Shown in pieces: positions 55,776 through 64,000 of a stretch of DNA of 64,000 nucleotides; positions within the stretch are counted from its first letter, which is position 1; each line of letters begins with the position of its first letter. Under the pieces are notes generated by a model. That model saw only the letters and a list, made by a program, of their open reading frames with translations, was not told where the DNA came from and made no database searches. Position numbers and translations under genes: made by a program. The stretch is taken from positions 682,001 through 746,000 of the forward strand of contig NZ_CP061205.1 of NCBI RefSeq assembly GCF_015240255.1. The letters run 5' to 3'. This DNA comes from Kordiimonas pumila (GTDB lineage Bacteria > Pseudomonadota > Alphaproteobacteria > Sphingomonadales > Kordiimonadaceae).

Positions 55776-56663
55776 ATGCCAGCGATTGGCCTTGAAGATC
55801 TGGTGGATAGGAAAAAAACATTGCCCGCAGTGGCTGTGTTTATTCTTTTAACAGGGCTTTTCTCCTGTGGGCCTTATTATCTGCTACTGGAGCAGGGCCT
55901 GCAACGCTATTATATTTCGGGGCTAATGTGGTGCCCCGGGCTTGCTGCTCTTTTAACATGCAAGCTGATGGGGTTTCCTCTCTCTGTTCTTGGCTGGAAG
56001 TGGGGGCTTGCGCGCTGGCAGTGTATGGCTTTTGGCTTACCTATTTTATATGGTTTATGTGCTTACGCCTTTATTTGGGCCGGTGGTTTTGCGGGTGTTT
56101 TGAATCCGCGTTATATTAATGAGGCTGGTGCCCATCTGGGCCTTATGGGGTGGTCCACGGAAGCTGTTTTAGTGCTTTCGATATTTGTGTTTGGTGGGTT
56201 GGCAATGGTATGGCGCATTAGTAATGCGCTCGGTGAAGAAATCGGGTGGCGCGGCCTTCTTGTCCCTATGCTTATGCGGCGCTTTTCTTTTTCCGTTACG
56301 TCTTTCATTATTGGGCTTCTTTGGGCTTTGTGGCATGCACCCCTGATTTTTTATACAAGTTACAATGCAGGGCCTTATGGGCTGGAATGGCAGTTTTTGA
56401 ATTTTAGTATTCTTTTGGTTTCCATGTCGTTTATTATGACATACTTACGCCTGAAGTCGGGTAGTTTGTGGACCGCAGCAGTGTTTCATGCAGCGCATAA
56501 TGCTTATGTGCTTTCGCTTCTGGAGCCTATGTCGACAAAATATGAAAGCTCTTGGCGGTATATTGGAGAGTTTGGCCTTGTGTTGCCGTTTGTTACAGCT
56601 GTCTTTGCCTTGTTTTTTTGGTATAAGGCCCGGCGCGACGGTTTTTCTGACCCCCTGAATTAA
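55776..56663 (+). CDS. CPBP-family intramembrane metalloprotease
   Basis: This 295-residue protein has about eight helices. The Abi/CPBP motifs are visible: E154-E155-I-G-W-R-G, W-A-L-W-H187-A-P and a late H-A-A-H-N. All predicted catalytic residues are present, so it may be active. It lies 16 bases upstream of the SDHAF4-like gene on the same strand. Confidence 0.88.
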   Translation: MPAIGLEDLVDRKKTLPAVAVFILLTGLFSCGPYYLLLEQGLQRYYISGLMWCPGLAALLTCKLMGFPLSVLGWKWGLARWQCMAFGLPILYGLCAYAFIWAGGFAGVLNPRYINEAGAHLGLMGWSTEAVLVLSIFVFGGLAMVWRISNALGEEIGWRGLLVPMLMRRFSFSVTSFIIGLLWALWHAPLIFYTSYNAGPYGLEWQFLNFSILLVSMSFIMTYLRLKSGSLWTAAVFHAAHNAYVLSLLEPMSTKYESSWRYIGEFGLVLPFVTAVFALFFWYKARRDGFSDPLN

Positions 56664-56679
56664 GACGATTGGATATATA

Positions 56680-56856
56680 ATGCCTGACAAAGGAAATGAT
56701 GTGGCTGCCGCAAAGCCAGCCGGGGTGGCAGTTTCTCATGACGTACCAGAGAAGAATGAGGCAGCCCGCAGTAAAAAAGAGTTTGGGGGCCGAACAGGAC
56801 CAGAGCCAACCCGGTACGGTGACTGGGAAAAAAACGGCCTGATTTCTGATTTTTAA
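56680..56856 (+). CDS. SDHAF4/DUF1674-like small protein
   Basis: This 58-residue frame starts at ATG 56680 and stops at TAA 56854-56856. Its C-terminus E-F-G-G-R-T-G-P-E-P-T-R-Y-G-D-W-E...I-S-D-F is the conserved DUF1674/SDHAF4 signature. In mitochondria SDHAF4 helps flavinylated SdhA join the complex; a similar role in Alphaproteobacteria is likely. The first about 30 residues are variable, as in the family. Confidence 0.9.
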   Translation: MPDKGNDVAAAKPAGVAVSHDVPEKNEAARSKKEFGGRTGPEPTRYGDWEKNGLISDF

Positions 56857-56871
56857 TCTACCAGCTTTTTA

Positions 56872-58581
56872 TCAAGATTCTATTTTGGCATCTGTGTCTG
56901 ATTTGTTAATGCCTGCCTGCTCAAGCAGTTTGCGAAAATCCAGCAAAACCTGTTCAGCTTCTTCGCGGCCCAGCCCTTTTATAAGCCCTTCTGTAAAGCC
57001 TTTTTGTTTCATGTAAATCCGTACCTGATGTTCGGCGCGCATTTTACAGTCACCGTCAGTGAAATAGCCTTCGGCCATCATGGAAAGGATTTTTTGCGCT
57101 TTTTCCTGCAAGCTAATGTCAAGCTGATGCAGCTTTTTCAGTACTTGTGTATTATCCAGAATGATACGACAAAATTCGTCAAGCTTTTCAGCGATCTTGC
57201 GTTTATGCATCTCTGTTAAATCTGCGAGCATGACCTTCTTTTGTAAATGCACAAGTTCATTCATGCGCTGAATCGGCTGGTTATCAAGCCCCATAAAGAT
57301 AGCTTCATTATCGGGCCTTGAAAGAATAGGTAAAATGAAATTCGCGACCAGTCGTTTATTGGGCATACCAATAACAGCAGCTTCAAGGTCAAGAAGCGCA
57401 CCCACTTTACTTACTGGGCTTGGGTGTATGTCGAGAAGCTCTGATATTGATTGGCTATTGATCAACCTGCTTGCCCGGGCTGTTAGGTCTTCACTGAGGG
57501 TATCAAGCGCGTGCACATCTGTGTAAATTTCACGGAAAATTTCCTGCATGTCATGCAGGGCTTGTAACTGTTCAACAAGACCGCCGTCATTAACAGGTTT
57601 CGCCGCTATAATTTCTTTTCGCACACGATCAAACAGAACATGGCTGGTTTTAGGTAATATATCTTCAGCAAGAAAACCGCTCAGGCGCATCAATTCATCA
57701 CTAAAGGCTGGGCTACGACCTTTTTCTGCAAGGGCACTTAACTGGCCGGTTTGCATATGGGCTATCTCAAGTATGTAGGTGCCTCTGTTGGTATGTTCGC
57801 CCAGCAACTGTTCCATAACAGTGGGGTGCAATAGAAACTCGGATATCAGTTGGTCAAGTATATCATTTACCCAGTCTGGGTGCCGGTTTGATAGAAAAAC
57901 AGCAATACGGCCAAATTTGTCTGTAATGGTGAGCGTTGGGCGTAGGTATTCCACGAGCGCGCTCATCAGCAAAAAGCGTTTGTTGGAGGCTTTTTCCAAC
58001 TGTTCAATCACTGGGCGTAATCTGCCCATTTCAAGAGAAGGAATTTTCTCTTTGTTCTGTTTCATAATCTCAACAGATGCATCGATCACTTTATAGATTT
58101 TACGCATGCGTTGCTGAATAGAGTCTTCCTCGTCTTCAAAGGAAACTGCGGTGCGCTGAACAGCATTCTGTAGTTTTGTGCCAGCATTATAGAGCTTATA
58201 ATAATGATCGAGACTGTGGAGAAGTTCCGTAGGGGTTATGCGCCAATCTAAAAGGGTGTTTTCCATTAAATCCCAGATGGAGCGTCTACCATCAGCGCTG
58301 TAGAGATCATCAGGTGTTAAGCACGGTGAAATCTGGCCAGTTTGATCATACTTTGATTTTTTGGAAACGGACCCACGGGTAAAAATTTCAATGGATGCAA
58401 ACGCGTGGGTGTCACTGTCGTAGCTCTCTTTTAGAACACGCACACCTGTATACTTTTTTGACTCCCACAAATCAGTTGCCAGTTTTGTGGCTGGCTCCCG
58501 TTCCTTGATTACATCAAGGATTGTCCAACTGCTCCCGCGGCGGCCAAGTATTTCATAGTGAACATTTACACCGAGGGTCAC
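56872..58581 (-). CDS. Protein of unknown function, 569 residues, mostly helical
   Basis: The protein has an N-terminal alpha/beta-like segment (about 1-70, with V-H-Y-E-I-L-G-R-R-G-S-S-W near the start and G-V-R-V-L-K-E near 46) followed by about 490 residues of mainly helical sequence. No signal peptide, membrane helix or catalytic motif was recognised. It is a cytoplasmic candidate. The start is preceded by a GGAGTAAGGGGTG stretch. It is convergent with the SDHAF4-like gene (15 bases apart). I do not recognise the family by name. Confidence 0.75.
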   Translation of the reverse strand: MTLGVNVHYEILGRRGSSWTILDVIKEREPATKLATDLWESKKYTGVRVLKESYDSDTHAFASIEIFTRGSVSKKSKYDQTGQISPCLTPDDLYSADGRRSIWDLMENTLLDWRITPTELLHSLDHYYKLYNAGTKLQNAVQRTAVSFEDEEDSIQQRMRKIYKVIDASVEIMKQNKEKIPSLEMGRLRPVIEQLEKASNKRFLLMSALVEYLRPTLTITDKFGRIAVFLSNRHPDWVNDILDQLISEFLLHPTVMEQLLGEHTNRGTYILEIAHMQTGQLSALAEKGRSPAFSDELMRLSGFLAEDILPKTSHVLFDRVRKEIIAAKPVNDGGLVEQLQALHDMQEIFREIYTDVHALDTLSEDLTARASRLINSQSISELLDIHPSPVSKVGALLDLEAAVIGMPNKRLVANFILPILSRPDNEAIFMGLDNQPIQRMNELVHLQKKVMLADLTEMHKRKIAEKLDEFCRIILDNTQVLKKLHQLDISLQEKAQKILSMMAEGYFTDGDCKMRAEHQVRIYMKQKGFTEGLIKGLGREEAEQVLLDFRKLLEQAGINKSDTDAKIES

Positions 58582-58679
58582 CCCTTACTCCTCATTTCAC
58601 CACCCCTATTCTGTTATCCATTTTATCGTTTACCAAACCCTTAATACAATCAATTTATCTCAATTTTTATAAGAAAGCA

Positions 58680-59663
58680 TTATTTGGGCAACAAATCTGC
58701 TTCTTTTAAATAGGTAATGGATTCGCGAACAGATTGCTCTAGTGGAATGATTTTATAGCCAAGTTCCTTAATGGCTTTTTCTGAAGAAACATCCATTTTT
58801 TCACAAGCCATATGGGCTTCTTCAAGGGTAACAGTGGGTCTTGTATCCGAGAATTTTGCTTTGATAGACAGGACTTTTGCATATGTCTTTAAAAGAAACT
58901 CCGGCATCACAGCAGGCGGTTTTATATTGCCAATTTCCCTGGCTGCGGTTTCTAGAAATTCATGAAAACTGACGTTGGGGCCGCCTAAAATATAGTTATG
59001 GCCTGTTTTTCCGAGCGTATATGCGGCGACAGTTGCTTCAGCAACGGCGCGGCCATTTGCAAAGTTTCCCCTGCCAGGTGGTGTACCGGGTAAAGTACCG
59101 TTTGCCATGCGCAGAATAAGCCGTGCCCAGTTATGGCTATCATACCTGCCAATAATATGTGTTGGGTTAACAATGACAGCATCAAGACCGCGATCGACAG
59201 CTTCTTTTACCTTGCGCTCTGCGAAGCTTTTTGTGTGGGTATAGGGTATCCAGCTTTCTGCACCGGTGCGGGCGGTTTTTTCTGTTATAAGGTTTTCTTG
59301 TTCACCAAAAACTGCAATAGACGAGACGTGAATAAGCCTATGCACATCTTTATCAAGTATGGCTTGTAGTAACATACGGGTGCCTTCGATATTCACGGCG
59401 GATTGGCGTTTTTCTTCTTTTGCCCATGTGCTTGTATCGGCGGCTGTATGGAAAACCGCATCCACCTTATCGGGTATCGCGGCAAAAATTGTTTGAGGTA
59501 TCGTTAAGTCACCTTTCTTGAGCGTGACTTTGTCCCCCAAGATTTTTTGAGCACTTTGTATATTGCGGACCATGGCTGTTACATGCCAGCCCTGTTCGAG
59601 AAGGACATCAACCAAATGTCTACCTAAAAAACCTGTTGCACCTGTTACAAAGGCTGTTTTCAA
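58680..59663 (-). CDS. NAD-dependent epimerase/dehydratase (extended SDR)
   Basis: This 327-residue protein has G-A-T-G-F-L-G-R near residue 8 and the catalytic Y-T-H-T-K near 142-146 (Y-x-x-x-K). It resembles dihydroflavonol-4-reductase or hydroxysteroid dehydrogenase-like SDRs. It has no close partner gene. Substrate unknown. Confidence 0.87.
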   Translation of the reverse strand: MKTAFVTGATGFLGRHLVDVLLEQGWHVTAMVRNIQSAQKILGDKVTLKKGDLTIPQTIFAAIPDKVDAVFHTAADTSTWAKEEKRQSAVNIEGTRMLLQAILDKDVHRLIHVSSIAVFGEQENLITEKTARTGAESWIPYTHTKSFAERKVKEAVDRGLDAVIVNPTHIIGRYDSHNWARLILRMANGTLPGTPPGRGNFANGRAVAEATVAAYTLGKTGHNYILGGPNVSFHEFLETAAREIGNIKPPAVMPEFLLKTYAKVLSIKAKFSDTRPTVTLEEAHMACEKMDVSSEKAIKELGYKIIPLEQSVRESITYLKEADLLPK

Positions 59664-59752
59664 GGGAATCCTCCTTTCTTTTTGTTCTATTGCTTGCGTT
59701 TTTGGTTGTCACGGGTTAGACGCGGACAAAACCTTTTTACCAGATCAGGACT

Positions 59753-60772
59753 ATGACCAGCATGATGCCGTTTAGCAAATTTTCCCGCCTATTTTTATCG
59801 CTTTTTGTTTCGATTCATCTCTTGGCACCTATAGCACAAGCTGGGGATGTAGATAGTACAAAAGGCCTTTTGAAAAACGCGAATGCCGCTAACAATAAAG
59901 CTGCTTTTGATACTATTCTTAAAATGGCGTTGGACACCTGGCCTACTAAAAAAGAAAGATTGCTAAACGCGGCCATCGCTGTAAATCCTGAATGGGTCAG
60001 CGCGAATAACCTGCAAGAGCTGGATATGATCAAGAAAGCGAAGGCGGAAGCGGAGGCTGCTTCAAGGGCGCGCGGTATTATTTACTATCTTGATCCGGTG
60101 CTATGGAACACTAAAATTGAGTTGGGCGCAGGCAGTAGTACAGGTGATACAGACGAAAAAGCGGTTGCGGCAGGTATGAGCTTTCACCGTAAGTTTGGTA
60201 CTAAGTGGGAACACGACCTGAACCTGAATTTTGATTATGCCAGCAGTGAAGGTGACGCAACACGGCAACAGTTCGAAACCCAGTATGAGGCGCTTTGGTA
60301 TGCATGGGATGACCTATTTATGGTCAATTATACCGAGCTATCTCTGGATCGTTTCTCAGGTTACGATTATCAACTGCTTGAAAATATTGGCCTTGGTTAT
60401 AAAGTATTTGAAACTGAACGCCATACGCTGCGGCTGGAAGCTGGCCCGGGTGTTCGCTTCAGTAAAGTGAAGGCTATTGAAGCGACTGATACTACACCGT
60501 TTATGCCAAGTGTTATGGATACCGAGTATCTGGGCAGGCTCTCGGCAAATTATAAGCTGCAAATATCCGAGAGTATGGTTTTTCAAGATAAAATCTCTAC
60601 GACTGTTGGTGAAGAAACAACAACTTTTGCGAATCGGGCAGAATTCTCTGCAAAGTTAAACTCTCACCTGACGGGCAAGGTTTCTCTTGATATTGGGTAT
60701 GATTCCAATCCGCCAGTTGGGACATCCGCGTGGGATACAGCAACTCGCATCACGCTGGTTTACGGATTTTAG
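59753..60772 (+). CDS. DUF481 outer-membrane protein (YdiY-like)
   Basis: This 339-residue protein has a signal peptide (cleavage near Q-A-G, residue 30), a helical region to about 120 and a beta-barrel part of about 220 residues with alternating hydrophobic strands. It ends Y-G-F, a typical barrel C-terminal Phe. DUF481 proteins such as YdiY are salt-induced outer-membrane proteins. An ATG at 59762 is an alternative start. Confidence 0.83.
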   Translation: MTSMMPFSKFSRLFLSLFVSIHLLAPIAQAGDVDSTKGLLKNANAANNKAAFDTILKMALDTWPTKKERLLNAAIAVNPEWVSANNLQELDMIKKAKAEAEAASRARGIIYYLDPVLWNTKIELGAGSSTGDTDEKAVAAGMSFHRKFGTKWEHDLNLNFDYASSEGDATRQQFETQYEALWYAWDDLFMVNYTELSLDRFSGYDYQLLENIGLGYKVFETERHTLRLEAGPGVRFSKVKAIEATDTTPFMPSVMDTEYLGRLSANYKLQISESMVFQDKISTTVGEETTTFANRAEFSAKLNSHLTGKVSLDIGYDSNPPVGTSAWDTATRITLVYGF

Positions 60773-60888
60773 GTTTCTCGGCTCTCTTCAAAGGGCGGGG
60801 TATGGCTCTATGATCCACCCAATAGAGTGCTTTATGTTCCTGTGTGCCCTGCGCTGTGTAATAAGCGGCGAAGACGGTGAAGCATCTG

Positions 60889-61296
60889 TCAGCGAATGTT
60901 GATTTCGACGTTTTTTTCTACGGGCTCTGGGCGCACCAGATCAATATGTAATAACCCGTTTTCCATAAAGGCATCCGCAACATCCATACCGTTTGCCAGC
61001 ACAAATTTTCTGACAAATTGGCGAGCTGCTATGCCTCTGTGCAAATAGGCACGGCCATCAGTATCCTCTATTTGTTTGCCGCGGATAATGAGCTGGTTTT
61101 GCTCGGTCGCAATAGTAAGGTCACTTCTGTCAAAGCCTGCAACAGCTAAGGAAATGCGCAGGGTATCGGCGTTAATCTGCTCGATATTATAGGGTGGAAA
61201 CCCTTCGCCTGCGTTTTTTGAGACAGTATCAAGCACCTGTTCCAACTGATCAAACCCTAAAAGAAAGGGACTGTTAAAGACAGACATACGTGGCAC
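60889..61296 (-). CDS. Small heat-shock protein (Hsp20/alpha-crystallin)
   Basis: I favour the GTG at 61296, which has AGGAG seven bases upstream; the ATG at 61287 is the alternative and has a poorer spacing. The 135-residue protein has the alpha-crystallin core: P-P-Y-N-I-E-Q near 32, A-G-F-D-R-S-D-L-T-I near 53-62, and E-N-G-L-L-H-I-D-L near 112. It prevents aggregation of unfolded proteins. Confidence 0.9.
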   Translation of the reverse strand: MPRMSVFNSPFLLGFDQLEQVLDTVSKNAGEGFPPYNIEQINADTLRISLAVAGFDRSDLTIATEQNQLIIRGKQIEDTDGRAYLHRGIAARQFVRKFVLANGMDVADAFMENGLLHIDLVRPEPVEKNVEINIR

Positions 61297-61386
61297 AATT
61301 TGTCTCCTGATGAAAGTAGGCTGATAACCCTGTATGGCGGGTATTTTGATGCAGGCAGCTGGTAGCATCAAGAGCAAAAGACAGTT

Positions 61387-62703
61387 TTATACCTGTGATG
61401 TATCATTTTCTGCTGAAGGGGGTAGCGCACCTTCGGTTTTTTCAGGAGGGCGTATCCAGCATTTTGTGCCTCTTTCCTTTAGGGCGTTACACAGCGCCTT
61501 TGCCTCAGAAAAGCTTTTAAGCGGCCCGGCGTTCAGCCTGTAATAAAACCCTTTAGGACCTACTGGTTGCTCGCCAAAATCTACTTCTGAGCGTCTTGGT
61601 GGAACATCAGCCAGTAAATCGCCGCTTTGGCGGTACAAAAGTGTCCAGCCGCGCATAAGGTGTTTGAGCGTTCTGTATGCCCCTATTTGTAAAGCCCAGC
61701 CTTCAGGCTCAACGAGTGGGGGGATTTCGGTCAGGGCATAATCCTCGCGGTTTTCAGCTACTTTTGGCTGTGGTTGTGGCTCAGGGCTTGGGTTTGCCGT
61801 TGCCACCATCACTGGTTCAACCACGCGCTGGGCTGCGGCTTTGCGGCTACTGTTGTCCTGAAGTTCAAGGTTTGCCAATTCTCCGCGCGACCATTCAGGT
61901 TTCACTGTCCCTGTTATAAGGGCCTGCATGCGTTTGGCGTTATCAAGGCTTGCAAGCGACCGGTAGAAGGTAAAGGTTTCGTTGGTGGATATGGCATCCA
62001 GATCAATACGCGAGACTTGATACGCTTTTTCTTCCTGCCCGTTCAGTAAATAGGCCATCGCAAGGTTTTGCCTGTCACGTGCAGTGGCTGTACCTTGTGT
62101 TATAAGGGGTTCAAGAATGATAACAGCTGCTTCTGTGTGGCCGTTTGCAGCAAATATCAGGGCCTTATTTGAAAGGCTCAAGGGATCAAGCTTGTTGCCC
62201 AAGGCACTAATTGCTTCGCTTTCGTTGCCGGATGCGGCGAGGGCAATGGCTTTACCGGATGTATATTGTGCATTGTTAGGATCACGGGTTAAGGCCTGTT
62301 CAAAAGCGCTGAGGCTTTCTTCATACTGGCTGTTACCTAAATGTACTTTGCCAAGTATATACCAAGTTTTACCTGTTGCAGCCCCACGTTCAACGAGAAT
62401 ATTTGCAGTTTTTGCGGCTTCATTTGACAGCCCTTGTGCCAATAGGCTAGCGGCAAGAGCATCAAGGGCCGTAGGGCTGCCATCTTTGCTGGCTAAATGA
62501 CGATATATGGGAATAGCGGCTTTATGGTCACCGTTTTTTGCCAGTTGATCAGCTATTCTTTGAAGCTCATTTGAAGGGGTGTTGCTGTGTGCCTGAGATG
62601 CGTGTGGTAGGTTACTGGCCGTGTATCCGCCATTACTGCAAGCAGTAAGTGCCAGAACGCTCGCCCCAATAAGGGCTGGCCTTATATGTTTAATGGTAAT
62701 CAT
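61387..62703 (-). CDS. TPR lipoprotein with C-terminal SPOR-like domain
   Basis: This 438-residue protein has a lipoprotein signal (L-T-A-C22), about 270 residues of tetratricopeptide-type repeats, a Pro-rich linker (about 305-330) and a SPOR domain near 335-420 starting W-A-L-Q-I-G-A-Y. SPOR domains bind denuded septal peptidoglycan. It is divergent from another SPOR-type protein gene (62880-63866) and both end in C-x-x-R-P-P-E. Confidence 0.85.
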   Translation of the reverse strand: MITIKHIRPALIGASVLALTACSNGGYTASNLPHASQAHSNTPSNELQRIADQLAKNGDHKAAIPIYRHLASKDGSPTALDALAASLLAQGLSNEAAKTANILVERGAATGKTWYILGKVHLGNSQYEESLSAFEQALTRDPNNAQYTSGKAIALAASGNESEAISALGNKLDPLSLSNKALIFAANGHTEAAVIILEPLITQGTATARDRQNLAMAYLLNGQEEKAYQVSRIDLDAISTNETFTFYRSLASLDNAKRMQALITGTVKPEWSRGELANLELQDNSSRKAAAQRVVEPVMVATANPSPEPQPQPKVAENREDYALTEIPPLVEPEGWALQIGAYRTLKHLMRGWTLLYRQSGDLLADVPPRRSEVDFGEQPVGPKGFYYRLNAGPLKSFSEAKALCNALKERGTKCWIRPPEKTEGALPPSAENDTSQV

Positions 62704-62879
62704 ATTGTGCTCACTAAAGCTGTGTTGCCTGATTATATTTCTTGCAAGAATAGGCGAAGGGGATGAAAGAAGATTTAAACACTGGTTGCGCTTTTAGTAA
62801 TGTTTAAGCTAAATTTTAAGAAATACTGGTTTTGCGGGTCTGCGGGGGTCCAACGCAAAGCACATTAAAGGAGGGTTTG

Positions 62880-63866
62880 GTGAAAAGGTTTTTGTTGCTT
62901 TGCATGCTTTTAGTTTTGCTACCACAGCCATCGGCGCACGCATTGGATGATGCAAACCCGGTTGAACAGGCACTTGGTTTAATTCGTGATGGCAAAGTGG
63001 AAATGGGTGTCGAGGCATTACAAACTCTGGCAGAAGGCGGCAATGCTGAGGCCATGTTTCACGTGGGCGAAATTCACCGGCTTGGCATTGGGCGGGAAGT
63101 GTCTGTGCCGATCGCAACAATGTATTACAGATTTGCATCGCAGTTAAATCATGAACGCGCCGCCCTGTCTTTGGCCAACATTCTGTTTTTTGAAGGTAAT
63201 GGCACTGAAAAGGAAAATAGCGAGGCTCTTGATATTTGGCAAACCCTTACCCTTAAAGGTAATCTGGAAGCTGCTTATATGCTTGGTATGCTATACTGGA
63301 ATGGCGAAGCGGGTGTTGCCCGCGACCCCATCCGGGGCTATGCACTAGTATGGCTGGCTTTTGAGGGCGGCTATGCGGATGCAGAGCAAAATGAACTATC
63401 CATGAAAGCGCTGCTCAGTAGTGATGCCAAAGAAGTGGCGTATGATTATGCCAAGAATCTAGCGGATAGGGGCTTTACCTCGAAGCCACTTGCCATTCAC
63501 CTGCTTGCGCACGATGAAGCCGAGCGTAAAGCCGCTATCGCACAAGAAAAAAGTGCTGAAGAAGATGTTCCACTTGAAAAACCAGACGACTGGACGACAG
63601 TTTGGCGGCTTGAGGTTGGGTTCGCCATGTCGGAAATGGAAGTTGAACGCTTGCAGCGGGTTATTAGTTCGACCCAAGCAGAAGCGGTTGGCGACTTATA
63701 TAGTGAGGTTTTACCTTCTGCAAACCGGCCCGGCCTTTTCAGGCTGATATTTGGTCCGGCTAAATCAGTGAATGATGCGGTTAGTCGCTGTGTAGCGCTG
63801 AAGCGTGCCGGGCATGATTGTTTTGCTCGCCCCCCTGAAGAAGATGACGCAGATAGCCCTTACTGA
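62880..63866 (+). CDS. Sel1-like repeat protein with C-terminal SPOR-like domain
   Basis: The GTG at 62880 follows a good GGAGG and gives 328 residues; an earlier TTG-initiated frame from 62832 has no ribosome site. A signal peptide (cleavage near A-H-A) is followed by Sel1/TPR-type repeats such as A-M-F-H-V-G-E-I and A-A-Y-M-L-G-M-L-Y-W-N-G. The C-terminal region near 240-320 resembles a SPOR domain and ends C-F-A-R-P-P-E. It is divergent from the TPR-SPOR gene. Confidence 0.82.
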   Translation: MKRFLLLCMLLVLLPQPSAHALDDANPVEQALGLIRDGKVEMGVEALQTLAEGGNAEAMFHVGEIHRLGIGREVSVPIATMYYRFASQLNHERAALSLANILFFEGNGTEKENSEALDIWQTLTLKGNLEAAYMLGMLYWNGEAGVARDPIRGYALVWLAFEGGYADAEQNELSMKALLSSDAKEVAYDYAKNLADRGFTSKPLAIHLLAHDEAERKAAIAQEKSAEEDVPLEKPDDWTTVWRLEVGFAMSEMEVERLQRVISSTQAEAVGDLYSEVLPSANRPGLFRLIFGPAKSVNDAVSRCVALKRAGHDCFARPPEEDDADSPY

Positions 63867-64000
63867 CCACCGCATATACACTGATTTTGCTGTTTGGCTT
63901 CTTCAAGCAGCGCCATCACCGCTTTTTCCATCAGCATTTGCTGGCTTTTGCCGGTGCGGGCTGCAAGCAACCGTAACTGCTGGTGGCTGGCCTCTTCAAG
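63860..64000 (-). CDS. Ribbon-helix-helix-like protein, C-terminal part (partial)
   Basis: The minus-strand frame enters from the right edge with L-E-E-A-S-H-Q-Q-L-R-L-L-A-A-R-T-G-K-S-Q-Q-M-L-M and ends C-I-C-G-G-Q at TAA 63862-63860. The R-T-G-K-S-Q-x-x-L pattern is typical of CopG/ribbon-helix-helix proteins such as antitoxins and plasmid repressors. Its stop overlaps the end of the SPOR gene. The N-terminus and any partner lie outside the window. Confidence 0.6.
   Translation of the reverse strand, partial: LEEASHQQLRLLAARTGKSQQMLMEKAVMALLEEAKQQNQCICGGQ

Overview
The window looks like chromosomal DNA from a marine-type alphaproteobacterium. I suspect something close to Kordiimonadales, but that placement is an inference. 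The evidence is a very large 1605-residue NAD-glutamate dehydrogenase, an HslV with a short N-terminal propeptide, a hisB-hisH-hisA-hisF-hisE run, an alphaproteobacterial SDHAF4/DUF1674 protein, an OlsB-type ornithine acyltransferase, and a thioredoxin-TPR / LON-domain / Trm112 cluster. Base composition looks even, near 50% GC. I see no prophage, insertion sequence, integrase, CRISPR array or rRNA. The only RNA gene is one tRNA-Gly(GCC).

Layout. 1-3.3 kb: a TTQ-type amine dehydrogenase operon on the minus strand (mauB, mauE, mauD and the first codons of the light-chain gene at the window edge), with tandem TetR-type operators upstream and a TetR gene next to it. 3.5-6.5 kb: an NhaC-type antiporter and a secreted serine hydrolase. 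6.5-9.2 kb: a dipeptide-epimerase-fold racemase and a DUF1611 protein, best explained as the DgcA/DgcN D-glutamate catabolic pair, followed by an Lrp/AsnC regulator. 9.3-11.6 kb: DUF2061, a secreted M23 protein and a TSUP exporter. 11.7-14.8 kb: five histidine genes with overlapping ends. 14.9-17.3 kb: hslVU behind a likely heat-shock promoter, then a HIT protein. 17.3-19.7 kb: Trm112, LON-domain, thioredoxin-TPR and a tRNA-editing protein.

19.9-22.6 kb: tRNA-Gly, a chemoreceptor, and a secreted solo Cache-type sensor co-oriented with it. 22.7-28.5 kb: a YdeP-like molybdopterin oxidoreductase, a lone flavin-dependent halogenase and an acyl-CoA ligase. 28.7-34.8 kb: a PAS_5 protein followed by the giant glutamate dehydrogenase. 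34.8-38.6 kb: glutathionyl-hydroquinone reductase, infC (apparently starting at AUA) and thrS. 38.8-41.8 kb: alpha/beta hydrolase, nth, an acidic lipoprotein, a second HIT protein, and a membrane protein interrupted by an in-frame stop. 41.8-48.3 kb: oxidoreductase, purH, heparinase-like, rpe and rsmB.

48.4-56.9 kb: a hotdog protein, an AmpG-like MFS permease, OlsB, a DUF938 methyltransferase, small membrane and lipoproteins, an EI24 protein, an adenosine kinase-type PfkB enzyme, HtpX, a CPBP protease and the SDHAF4-like protein. 56.9-64 kb: a 569-residue protein of unknown function, an SDR epimerase, a DUF481 outer-membrane protein, a small heat-shock protein, two divergent SPOR proteins, and the end of a ribbon-helix-helix-like gene.

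The window is mostly housekeeping and metabolic DNA. I did not find a clear undescribed multi-gene system. The items most worth checking are the amine dehydrogenase operators, the AUA start of infC, the interrupted membrane gene, the chemoreceptor plus secreted sensor pair, the SPOR pair and the 569-residue unknown. Three real small or partial genes (Trm112, SDHAF4-like, and the C-terminal part of a ribbon-helix-helix gene) were found by reading the sequence directly. All family assignments come from reading motifs; no database search was run.
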